This document shows, piece by piece, positions 1 to 9,829 of a stretch of 64,000 bases of DNA. The stretch's first letter is position 1, and each line of letters opens with the position of its first letter. Made by a program: the position numbers and the translations under genes. The DNA lies in assembly GCA_944472155.2 (NCBI GenBank), contig OX235277.1:22888804-22952803 (forward strand). The letters run 5' to 3'. The notes under the pieces were generated by a model. That model saw only the letters and a list, made by a program, of their open reading frames with translations. It was not told the DNA's origin and did not search any database. This stretch comes from Trichobilharzia szidati (taxonomy: Eukaryota > Platyhelminthes > Trematoda > Strigeidida > Schistosomatidae).

Positions 1-300
1 CAGGATCGGAAGTGCGAGATAGAACTTCAAGATTCAAACATATATTCGTAAATCTACTTCATGCAGCATGATGAACAAAATTTCGATTTTCAAAAGCAAA
101 ATTGACTCAGTTCATCTATATGGCTGGGTGACATGAAATGTGCTTCACCGGAAGCATTTCCAACAGACTACTGTAGACTTTGATCGAAAGCGACACACTT
201 GCTCCATGTTGAAGGTGAGCTGTTCAGAAAGAATTCTGACGGTTATGTTTTTATTCAGTTCGTTTGTGTAATCTTCGAAGTTAAAATAACTGTTGTGTTT
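1..300 (+). mobile_element. RTE 3' relic at the start of segment A
   Basis: Degenerate match to the region after RT (frames resembling KARTSRFKHIF..STSCSMMNKIS); clearer in the homologous stretch at 41220-41935. Confidence 0.55.
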
Positions 301-929
301 TTTACCTAGTGCGATTCCTGGCCTCGCTGGTTTAAAATCAGCTGATTGAGGCGAAGTTGTGCGTCAGCCGGAATTTGAAACAGGGACCACATACACTTTT
401 GGCGTGGATTCCAGCATTGTGCTACCGAATAAGCACCAAGCAACTCTGCAAACAAACTCATCAATAGCTTATTGTTCATTGAATATTCTGGAGTAAATGA
501 GATGGGTGCGACACATGGTGAAGAGACTATCGAATGAAATGACACGCCAGCCTATTACTCGAGTGTCAAGCGGAATGGAGACATTTTTGAATGGAAGCTA
601 GGAACACAAGAGATCTCTTCGCCAACTTAAGAGTTCCTTATCACACGACGTTGTATTAGGATCAGTATTGAAATACTCAAGGCACATGTGGAGAAGAATA
701 ATTCGCTAAGTATTTGTTTGAGAAGGAAATGCACTTTGCATGTTAAAAGATTGTCAGTAAGTGTTTTCAGTTGAATGAGTGTTAGGCTGTCGTGACTGTT
801 GACTCACAATTATTAGTTAGGATCAAATACTCTCTCATGAAATAAATTTCACGAAACACATTCTAAATCTAGTCGTTTTCATTGTGTGTTTTTGAACACT
901 GAGATGCATTCATGATGTTTTTTTGACAG

Positions 930-983
930 CTGTGTACTATAAAACTGCGAATATGCCGGAGAATCCCGGAATCATTAGTGCAA
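930..983 (+). CDS. Gene L exon (54 nt)
   Basis: Acceptor ATGTTTTTTTGACAG, 54-nt exon, donor GTGAGT. In phase 1 it reads VYYKTANMPENPGIISA, matching the gene M exon at 26942-26995. Both splice sites are intact, unlike in the segment B copy. Confidence 0.7.
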
Positions 984-1649
984 GTGAGTAAACAGAAATA
1001 AGCGAAGAGTATATGTATTTGTTTGTTCACGTTGAAGGACTTGGTATAGGTTAGACTTTAAATGATGAGGTGACTTTATCGAGAAACACGTTCGAAACAA
1101 ACTAGAAATACTGAACAGCAGTTATTTCCTATTTCCGATCTTTTAAATGGTATACACCAATAGGGATTCCCAGCCAGACTCTTCGGCGTACAAGCCGAGC
1201 TCGACTGAACAACAAAATCGGGAACAATGCATGAATAATTCCGCCGATAAACAGTTTCCAGTGTTTCTCTCACAGACGTATACAAACACTGAGTTCTTAC
1301 TTTCATTTGGATAAGTGCAGTAATTGCGAATAATTTAAGGGGAATATGAGATTTTTCGCAACACTTTTCAAATTATTTATTCCGTGAACTACTGGTCAGC
1401 CTCATTCAAGTATGGATAACAGACTCCTCGAATAGGCGTGTCAAATACCCCCATGATTACTATGCAGAAGTTACTTGTTTCATGGAGTATGAAAGCAAAA
1501 TTCAGAACGTATACTTCGTCCTAATAAAGATTCGTCGCTTGGTTATTCGTGATTTCCAATAGTTGACGCCTTTTTTATTGAGACTGGAAATTAGTACTCA
1601 TAATTTCAAATGTCAACAGAGCCACACCTCTGTGTAATAGATACCGTTT

Positions 1650-1862
1650 GAAGTGATTTATTCATGTTTGCGATTTCACCTCAAATTGGTGAAATGTTCA
1701 AAGATTGATGTGGTCGCTTTCTCCAAGCTGACAAGTTTAGTTGCGAACCTTACACTGTCTCCTTCTAGACAACATCTTCAGAGAAAATTTCAACATGAAG
1801 TGAAATTATCTGAATTCTCCATGAATGACAGATATGATTGCAAATCCCGATGATTTCTGTTG
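1650..1862 (-). mobile_element. Penelope-like 3' end in segment A
   Basis: CAACATCTTCAGAGAAAATT and AACATGAAGTGAAATTATCTG resemble the end of the Penelope copy at 17850-17960 and the fragment at 16070-16190. It stops where an RTE 3' end begins. Counterpart at about 43310-43520. Confidence 0.5.
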
Positions 1863-2560
1863 TTTGGAACTTTGGGGCCTCAACAACACACCTCCACTCT
1901 GTTCTATTATCCGCTCTCCTATCCAGCTGCACTCACGATGGCTCCTAATCTCTCACCTCCTCTATAACACCCTCAGAAGACTCACTCGTCCATCCCCACT
2001 CATCTTCAACTCGAGCGAAGGCCTGTATTGAACGCGATGTCATTCTACAGCCTCCTCAAAGTATGCCTGATCCTCCCCTTTTTTCTTCTACAATCGGTTG
2101 TTTTCGGTTTGTCCCCAGACTGAGTATCTAATTCTTTCTGGCCAGCCAGCCATTTGTTCTTAAGTTTGAATCCAGCGAAGGCAGCTGTTCGTGAAAGTCT
2201 GCTGTAGTCTGTTGGAAATTATTTCGTGACGCAACGGCCAAGTTTCTGACCCGAACGGAAGGACCAACTTGACATTTGTGTTGAAAATGCGAATCTGGTT
2301 CCTTATGCTGAGTGTAGAAGATTTCCAAACTAGGTTCAGGTTGATGAAGCCATATCCTGTCTTTCCGATTCTGATTCTAACATCTTCATCCGTTTCGCCG
2401 GCCTGTATTTGTCAGCAGACAAAGAAACAAGAAGATGCTTGCAATTGCAGAGGCTTGTGCAATTCGAGTTTACAAACCAGGTCTCTGTGTACAAAAGGAG
2501 ATGGTCGTGACTCTGAATCTACCATGGTAATACGTTTTACATATAATTCTACCTCTTATT
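1862..2560 (-). mobile_element. RTE 3' end inserted into Penelope debris (segment A)
   Basis: Minus-strand RTE C-terminus: EIFYTQHKEPDSHFQHKCQV, VRVRNLAVASRNNFQQTTAD. The 3' (AAT)n tail is visible in the segment B copy at about 43550-43570. Confidence 0.65.
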
Positions 2561-3369
2561 ATTATTTCTATTATTACTATTATTATTCTTGATTCATTTA
2601 AAACTATCCTTTATCAGTAGCATTATCTTAACTCACTTCAACACTATTATTATTATTGTTATTGTAACTATTACTATTGGCATCCCTCTGGTTGCAATTC
2701 TTGTTAAATTTTCTAATGTCTAATTGTTTATCTAAGTGATGTAATTGAAGCTTAATGTAATTTATCTTAATTTTGATCTCCCATACTCTCTCTCCCCTTA
2801 TCTAATTGAACATGACCTGGAAAAACATTCGCACCTGTCTTTCTGCATGACTAATTCAATGTAGTTTATTTACTTATCAGTCCTATATCTCCCAATGTAA
2901 TTTCAAAAGTGTATAATCCGTGTATGTGGAGTATTCAGCTGACGAGTTCTACCGAAATTTGATGAATTCATTAAATCCTGCTTTATTAACCTTTATTGCT
3001 TGTATTTGAAACGATTTTTCCTCGATAAGTGAAGTAAGCAACCTTTGTTAAATCTCTTCCGTCGATGGTGATTAGTGCTGGTTTTTAATGATATTAGCTG
3101 GTTATCTTGATCACCTCCATCTTCAGCCTTTTCGTGGTGTGCTGTTAATTTGCTTCACTGTTGACAGTCTGCATCGACTTGGAGTTTAAATTATTTTATC
3201 ATGTTATTGCTTCGTTATTGTTCAATAAATTCGAACTATAATAATATGCCTCTTAATCTCCGATTTATCTAAGTACCAAACTTCTGAGAGTCCCTTCGAA
3301 GTTTTGGTGTTCACGCTGCTTGCAATCTTCACATTTTCCCAGTCAAATAAGTTTCCCTAGTTATCTGCG

Positions 3370-3660
3370 TTTATCAATATGAAGGAATAAATGACGTGTA
3401 TTTTTACAGCTAGTTTATGTTCATTTGAGTGGGAGTCTAAAGTGATGCCTACTTGGATCGATATACTGCTGATCACAGCTCATGCATTTGATTTTATAGA
3501 TGGTGTGTTAATCATGTCTTCTTTTGTGTGTTAGTTTGGTATTTTCGACATCTACTCCAAATAGTTTTAGAATTCTAGCCGTTGTTTCAGAAGCGTTCTT
3601 TATATTTGGTTGGGATGAATTTTCATCTGGCTTAAGACGATGGTTTCTTTCTAGTAGTCT
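3370..3660 (-). mobile_element. Penelope GIY-YIG endonuclease relic (segment A)
   Basis: The minus strand can be read as KIKCMSCDQQYID and HHFRLPLKEHKLAVKIHV, aligning with the GIY-YIG region of the copy at 18180-18290. Stops and frameshifts. Counterpart at 45110-45400. Confidence 0.5.
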
Positions 3661-4257
3661 TGTGGCATGTGCCACTACTGATAAGATTTATCAGTAGTAT
3701 ATATAAAAAGAAATGTTTTATCGGCTTAAAAACATCATATACCAGGGAGATATATTTGCTGTCAGAGAAAGTGAACGATATAGTGTTACAAAGATACATG
3801 GGAGACATGAAATGAACACAAAGAAATACAATCCGAAGCAGCGGTAGAAGTTGCACAACACGGACGATCTGTGCCAATAGTGATTTGAAGATAATGTGGA
3901 CATAATTTCTCTATAGAGAGATACCAAATTAAAAATAAGCATTCCTTTATCGAATCTATCATCTTCAGCCGTTACAGTATTAATTCGAGTTTATATGTTG
4001 TATACAAGGAGACAGCGAAGGCTTTTCAATTGAACTACCCAGCTCATAGACAGTTACTGCATCAAAATACTCCACTCTAGCTACAAATCGTCTCTAATAT
4101 TTTGTGATTCACAATATTCTGCAGCCAGCTTGAACCTCGGGCTACCCAAATTTACCGTCACTAATATTGGATCTGATTGCATCACTTCCCTCACACCATC
4201 TGCACTCACACGTCTTTCTCTATGATCTTTCGCGCCTTGGCAAAATTAACGAAAGCA

Positions 4258-4318
4258 GGAATGAATGAATGAATCGATGGATGAAAGGATGGATGGATGC
4301 ATGCATGCATGCATAATT
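4258..4318 (+). repeat. Degenerate tetranucleotide repeat (GAAT/GGAT/GCAT)
   Basis: Runs of AATG, GGAT and ATGC units. Segment B has a shorter version near 46000-46045. Confidence 0.75.
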
Positions 4319-5082
4319 GAGTGTATTGGTGAATGAGTGTGAATGCAGATAATTTGACGACGATTTGACATGAAGGAATTAGTGATTTGTGGTAGACTAT
4401 ACCCTCCAGAAGAATATTCAAATCTGTTTAATGATTAGGGAGCACCTGGAAAGTGAGATACTCGTCAATCTGTGAAACGTGTATTCATTGATCCACTCAA
4501 CTCACACGGATAAATAAAGTGAATGGAAAGCGTGGTTCCGGAAGTCTTCTTAATTTAATTTCAGGTTGACTTTTCTAGGTATTTCTCGGACATTGACTAC
4601 TGGCTCTTTTTTTCAACTTCTTACTGAGTGTGAAGGTCTTTATATGACCAGTGAGCTTTTGCTTTACATTTTACTACAGTGTTGAATCTTTGAATTCAAA
4701 CTCTTTCCTCAAAAACACTCGAATTATATTTGATCCTGGAAGTTTCCCAATTGACAACGTGATGAGATACGCAGTATCAAATGATGATACAGTTGGATTC
4801 ATGTGAATGTTGTCTGAATCACATTCACTTCACCGGAAATTTACACACACACAATACTGCAAAACGAATAATCCTCATCAGTTCAGTTAGACACTGACTC
4901 ACAAAAATCAACTTTTATCCTTCACCTATGAGTTTTTCAATCAAACATCCTACGAGAAGGATTCTTTGTACTCGGAATGCTTGCGAATATTTTGAAACTA
5001 GAGATAATTTATATATATAATTATAGTTCAGTCTGTAAAATTCAAGATTGATCATATATATACAATGTATACTCTGTTTAAG

Positions 5083-5145
5083 TGTTGGTGAAGAGCGACA
5101 AAAGCAATGAGGATAATGGAAGATATTTTGAAGAAATGAATAGAA
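5083..5145 (+). CDS. Gene L exon (63 nt), type y of unit 1
   Basis: Acceptor ACTCTGTTTAAG, 63-nt exon, donor GTAAGT. In phase 1 it reads LVKSDKSNEDNGRYFEEMNR, a very acidic segment. By position it corresponds to gene R exon 56382-56444, but the peptides share only a few residues. The partner exon expected upstream (type x) is missing, because segment A joins at 4893. Confidence 0.6.
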
Positions 5146-5159
5146 GTAAGTCACCTGCA

Positions 5160-5420
5160 AACGTATATTTGCATTTTATTCTGATGGAATTCACCTATGC
5201 TTCACAATAGTACATGACTTCCTACCACAATGAGCACGATAAAGTAGGTCGATGTGTTTTGATAATGTAGTCTTCACACCAACGCAATATGTCGTATGAT
5301 AGACATCAGTAGAATGATGATGCAAACATCTCCGCCAGTATACTGAATATCTCCTGGAATTGATGATTCAAGAGAATTACTGACAGACACCCTGCAAAAC
5401 AAATCTCTATATCATCTGAA
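5160..5420 (-). repeat. Conserved intronic block with an antisense exon-like frame (copy 1 of 4)
   Basis: On the strand opposite to gene L, TTTGTTTTGCAG precedes about 195 bp ending AG|GTGAAT, like an exon with both splice signals. It reads VSVSNSLESS and GGDVC before stops. Copies lie at 6940-7190, 54540-54760 and 56105-56335, always antisense to the host gene and always after a type y exon. Confidence 0.5.
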
Positions 5421-5599
5421 CCAAAACATGCTGTTCATTTTTAGGAGGTGGTGGTGCATGCGTGTGAAACAATAATACTACCGACCTCATGTCTGTTTGA
5501 ATCATTCATCTCTTCTCCATTGCCACGTGAGGTTGGTTAGTTAGCTTGAGAATGTGAGAGAAAACGGCTTGACGGTTGACGACTGGTTCACATATTCGC

Positions 5600-6340
5600 T
5601 CTCCTAGTCTATGTGAGCACATGGAAGGAAGATAGATGGCTGACCACCTCCATCACCATCGCCATCGCGAGCAACAATGTCAGCAGCAACATTTACCAGT
5701 CAGTGTGTGTCAAGGAGAGACGTCCTGCGTGAAATTCATTTCTGCAGTCGGCGTGGAGATCCACACTCACACATTCACACACAGCTGTAATAACAAGGGG
5801 GGGGGGAGTGGACATATTGAAGACTGTTTTAGTGCCAGTGCTTTCTGAAACTTCACAGGTTCAGTGAATGTTGTCAGTTCGATCAGCTGTTATAGTCGAT
5901 TTTTATCCAACACAGTGTGTTATTCACACTTCTTATCAGAGCGACACCACACTTCACACATTATGGTCAATATGAATCTGTTCGAGGCAGGAGAGTGTTG
6001 TTGGTGATAAGGCTGAAAATCGGTATGAAAAGTGAGCGCATGTGTATTCACTGCTTCTAATGTTCCAAATTCACATCCATACACATACATATACTCACCA
6101 TTCTTCATGTAGTTATGCTTTTACTTATGCATTTCCGATCAATGAGGTTGGATAGCATTATTGGTCTGTACCCCTGTGTGTGTGTGTGTGTAAAATAATG
6201 AATTCTGGAAACTTGAACTGATGCACTTTCCTGCAGAGTAATATATGTTGATAATTAAGTCAGTTTCAGATGGAGGGAGAATGCACAGGTCTTTTGCTGC
6301 TGTTAATCTGTATAAAAAGATGAGTGAAGTGACGTTTAAG
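5600..6340 (+). repeat. Intronic unit blocks with CAC/CAA-rich and GA-rich stretches
   Basis: Intron sequence between exons 5083-5145 and 6427-6489. It holds a CACCATCGCCATC-type stretch (about 5640-5700), an AC-rich patch, a G run (5797-5806) and a (GT)n tract (6177-6190). Blocks recur in order at 7330-7560, and inverted at 55380-55960 and 57270-58060, marking the duplicated exon unit. The 70-codon frame at 5636-5848 is not supported as a gene. Confidence 0.55.
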
Positions 6341-6426
6341 CACAGGGGTTCCTAAGAATTCACTCATATAATACTCATGAGGTGGTATTTGAGCGTACCG
6401 GCATTTATTCTGCATTTTTCTTTTAG

Positions 6427-6489
6427 ACAGATTTTGGGGATGGAATGAAGATTATGAGACGCTTCTACATTTTTCGGAATCGTTTGATG
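6427..6489 (+). CDS. Gene L exon (63 nt), type x of unit 2
   Basis: Acceptor GCATTTTTCTTTTAG, 63-nt exon, donor GTGAGA. In phase 1 it reads RFWGWNEDYETLLHFSESFD. Its gene R counterpart at 55219-55281 shares about 5 of 20 residues (YE, S, SF), yet exon length, phase and neighbouring intron blocks are conserved. Confidence 0.7.
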
Positions 6490-6846
6490 GTGAGATGACC
6501 TTAGTAATCTTTAGTATTTTTTTCACCATTTGAAGAAATTATATGCATTTTTACCATTGTTTTGGAACATGTTCATCACACATGCTCATGTGTGATATTT
6601 ACTTACACATAAATCAACATGCATCTCGTATTATTATTTTGGATTTCAAATTGGCAATATCTTCCTTCACATATGAGTTTTTCTATTAAACATCATGTGA
6701 GAAGGAGTGTTTGTTTGTTCTCCTAATGTCCTCTGCAAGCATTTTGACATCAGTGTGATAAAATATTTTCGATATTTATTGTGTAGTCTGAATGACTGAC
6801 TCTTCCTTTCTCCCTTCATGTGAGTAAACATTCTACTTCCTTACAG

Positions 6847-6909
6847 GAATGGCGAATCGCAGTGTAATCGATTGGAAGTTTGCAGAATCGCAAATGAATG
6901 AGACAAACA
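6847..6909 (+). CDS. Gene L exon (63 nt), type y of unit 2
   Basis: Acceptor TCTACTTCCTTACAG, 63-nt exon, donor GTACGC. In phase 1 it reads MANRSVIDWKFAESQMNETN, aligned with gene R MANRSLTLLEYAQSQLNATK (54780-54842). About 20 of 63 bases differ. Confidence 0.75.
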
Positions 6910-6939
6910 GTACGCGTCACACTGTTTAACTTATCTTTG

Positions 6940-7190
6940 CATTTTATTCTGATGGAATATTCACTTATGCTTCACAATAATAATACATGACTTCCTACCA
7001 CAATGAGCACGATAAAGTAGGTCGACGTGTTTTGATAATGTAGTCTTCACACCAACGCAGTATGTCGTGTGATAGACATCAGTAGGTTGATGCAAACATC
7101 TCCGCCAGTATACTGAACATCTCCTGGAGATGATTCAAGAGAATTACTGACAGACATCCTGCAAAACAAATCTCTATATCATTTGAACCA
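6940..7190 (-). repeat. Conserved intronic antisense block (copy 2 of 4)
   Basis: About 90% identical to 5160-5420, with the same GTTTTGCAG boundary. Reads SVSNSLESSPGDVQYTGGDV and runs to a stop. Part of the second x-y unit of gene L. Confidence 0.55.
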
Positions 7191-7740
7191 AAACATGCTT
7201 GCTGTTAAATGTTGACGAGTTATGATGAATATGTGTAAAGCAACAAAACTACTCACTTCTTTCTTGTCTGTGGGAATCATTCATCTCTTCTCTACTGATG
7301 AATGAGATTAGTCAGTCAACTTGAGAATGTTTCGATGACTTGTTCACATATTATCAGATTCAAGGTGATCGCACAAAAGACAGAGATGATAAAGACGCCC
7401 AACAACCACCACCACCACCACTGTCATCGTCACCACCATCATCACCAACGACGAAAACAGCAGTAGCAAATTCATCATCAATCATCATCATGGAGAGAAG
7501 TCCTATGGGAAGTTCATTCATGTAGTCAGCGTGAAATAAGTCAACTTGAGAATGTGTGATGGTGACAATTTGAGGTGTACAAGACTCTCTTGCATTTCTC
7601 TAGAGGTTATTACAGCTTTACATAAATAAATTTCACACCCCACATCAACTGAATGACTTCTCTTTGTTTGTTGATAGTTGAGAACGTTTTATGACATGTT
7701 TCTATTTATTCACCTTATTCCTCCCCCGCCTCGCATTTAG

Positions 7741-7785
7741 ATTATTTGTTGGGGAAACTCAAACGGAGAACACTGCTGGATAAGT
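7741..7785 (+). CDS. Gene L exon (45 nt)
   Basis: Acceptor GCCTCGCATTTAG, 45-nt exon, donor GTAAGT. In phase 1 it reads YLLGKLKRRTLLDK; the counterpart at 54161-54205 reads DILENLNTRTILDE, so charges are reversed at several positions while the frame is kept. Confidence 0.75.
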
Positions 7786-8129
7786 GTAAGTTGAATGTGT
7801 AACTAAAAAATATTTAAAAAAATAATTTCCAGTTGTAGAATGTTCAACTCAAAACTCCGAGATATTATATCGATTGAGATTGTACGCAGGTTTGTAGAGT
7901 TCTTTGAAAATTTGTTTTTAACCAACTCTTGATAATTAATCAGATACTCCCTAGCTACTGATTGCCTGGAGAACGAAGTGAAGACCTGTGGACATCTGAT
8001 ATGTATTTGTGACCAGTGGGCTATATCTGATCCCGGTTGAGGATAAACACCCACTGATAACACTGACTGAGAGCAGTCAGGCTGAAAATCCAGGATTTGT
8101 AGAGGCTCCGATTCATGCGCTGACCATTG

Positions 8130-8270
8130 AGGAGTTGGATCACAGTGGCTGAATGGTCTGTGAGCTTGATTTGTGACTGCATGATCCTGACCTCGAAAGT
8201 GTCGGTACCGGTGTACTACCGGTGAGCCCGAATGTAGCGCGAAACAGCTGTCCATCCACTTCACCATGCT
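8130..8270 (+). repeat. tRNA-headed repeat with hammerhead ribozyme relic (left arm)
   Basis: A tRNA-like stretch (A-box-like GTGGCTGAATGG, weak B-box-like GACCTCGAAAG) is followed at 8216-8260 by CGGTGAGCCC ... GCGAAACAGCTGTCCA. This resembles the schistosome hammerhead core CTGATGAGTCC ... GGACGAAAC followed by AGCTGTCC. The CTGATGA box is mutated, so self-cleavage is unlikely. This is the Smalpha-type arrangement (tRNA-like promoter plus hammerhead). Confidence 0.5.
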
Positions 8271-8788
8271 ACTTTCCAATCCTTCGCTAAGTTATATCAA
8301 TCCGTGGTCAAACAACAACAACATCTTTTGTTTCTTATTGCATGATTAATTTGAAATATAAGAAACCTCTTGATACTTTCACCAGTGAATAATTCTTTTT
8401 CGGGGTGAAAGCATTTACGAGTGTATCTGACTGATATGATCAGTGATGAATGTGAGACGTAAGATTTAGCTGTATGCAAATCCAAACCGCTTGAACAAAC
8501 TAAACTGGTTCACTGTACTTCGTTAGTTATAAGAATAATATTAAAGGTTATTTGAATATGACCCGCTGCTTACTGAAGTAATTTGAGGTGATTGCCGTGG
8601 GTGAAATTAACCACAACATGTTTGAACGAAAATCATTTGTGGTTGCTATTAACGTGCTTCGATTATCCTCGTCTGATTATCAGGAGTGTGGTGTCAGTTG
8701 TCATCCTTAACATGCTTAAATCCCTGATTACTTCGTCAGACCATAAACCGACTCAACTTTCATTCAAACTGAAATTGCAAGTGTTTGC

Positions 8789-8790
<2 letters not shown>

Positions 8791-8826
<36 letters not shown>
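8791..8826 (+). repeat. (GT)n microsatellite
   Basis: An uninterrupted GT run of about 18 units inside a gene L intron. The right arm has a much shorter (CA)n at the matching place. Confidence 0.9.
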
Positions 8827-8829
<3 letters not shown>

Positions 8830-9149
8830 GACACAGTGTGGATAAAAAATACACATCAAATTCTTCCAGGACAGCTTCGTTATCTCCAATAAGTATATCG
8901 AAATTTATTAAATGAACACAAACTGCTCTTAACCTTTTCTAGGATGAATAGTGCTCATAGCACCTAAGTTGGAAAGAGAGAAAACGAAGTTTAACTGAAG
9001 GGCCGACCACTTTGTCATCAAATATTCTTCATCTCACTGCTTTATTCCACAGAATGTTACACTTCACTAAACTATTTCAGTATATCTTATTATTCCGTGT
9101 TCAAAGAGTTTGTTCATATATAAGACGTGTTCTTCCCAACAAATTTCAG

Positions 9150-9188
9150 AAGTCCTGCCGAAGTTCCTTAATCTAGATAAACAATTTG
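9150..9188 (+). CDS. Gene L exon (39 nt)
   Basis: Acceptor CAACAAATTTCAG, 39-nt exon, donor GTAGGT. In phase 1 it reads VLPKFLNLDKQF, against IMVRLQRLNSTY in gene R. Only about 21 of 39 bases match, although both splice sites and the neighbouring intron are well conserved. Confidence 0.75.
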
Positions 9189-9457
9189 GTAGGTATTCAT
9201 TAATTAGTTTTACAAACATTTTCTCTAATATCCTCCTAAATGCTCATTACATCTTGTTGTACGTGTGGGTTTGTTTGTGTGGAAAGGTGAGTGGACGAGG
9301 CGATGAATATTTCATTGATCATTGGAAACCTCTTTGTCAACATTCATTTACTTAAATGTGCTACTGAAAATGTCCACATTTTAGACATGCTGCCTACTTA
9401 TAAGTAATTGTTAATTCACACTTGGTGTAAATGTTCACTTTTCTATATATCATTCAG

Positions 9458-9523
9458 GTGATTTTATAAAAGTAATGAAGCCGCATATTAGGTTTGTGAG
9501 AAGTGAGATTGCTAAACTGAGAG
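9458..9523 (+). CDS. Gene L exon (66 nt)
   Basis: Acceptor TATATATCATTCAG, 66-nt exon, donor GTGAGG. In phase 1 it begins DFIKVMKPHI and ends RSEIAKLR; gene R has VYMEEMQQHI ... RSQIDRFR. About 46 of 66 bases match, whereas the bordering 50 bp of intron match at nearly 90%. Confidence 0.8.
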
Positions 9524-9829
9524 GTGAGGAATAATTATTGCAATGAATATTTGTGCATAACGCCTTGACTCCATCCACATTTCTTATAATCGTCAGCTCA
9601 CCGGAATGAATGTTTGTGTTGTTTAAGATTTGTTAGTGGAAGTGATCAGCACTCATTTTGTGCTAGGGTTGAACAACTTTATTAAATGTTAAAATTGAGC
9701 TTCTAGTTAAGATTAAATGCTGACTCGAATGGACTCGAATGAATGAATGCTATTCATTGTGATTTCTCAATTGAATCACTTGTGTAAATATCAACAACGA
9801 TGACATTCCTGCTGCTGGTGGTGGTCTGC

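Larger units (their letters stand above)
1..4893 (+). repeat. Segment A, direct copy of segment B
   Basis: Matches 41657-46625 in the same orientation over its whole length. It contains an RTE 3' relic, one gene L exon (930-983), a nested RTE inside Penelope debris (1650-3660) and a GATG/ATGC-type tetranucleotide patch (about 4258-4318). The parts outside 930-983 are intronic or repetitive; no other exon was found, and the open frames at 306-545, 1076-1306 and 4206-4421 have no support. The window starts inside the segment. Confidence 0.85.

Noticed and set aside
4552..4566. Micro-exon-like GTTGACTTTTCTAG between AG and GT in segment A (and a copy near 46293)
   Set aside because: 14 nt, not a multiple of 3, and phase 1 gives an immediate TGA; probably chance or a dead exon.
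7803..8279. 158-codon minus frame as a gene
   Set aside because: It spans the tRNA/hammerhead repeat and intron sequence. In the right arm the homologous stretch is open only on the other strand for 85 codons, so neither is conserved as coding.
8592..8915. 107-codon plus frame
   Set aside because: It runs through a (GT)n microsatellite (a CVCVCV peptide) inside a gene L intron and is not kept in the right arm.
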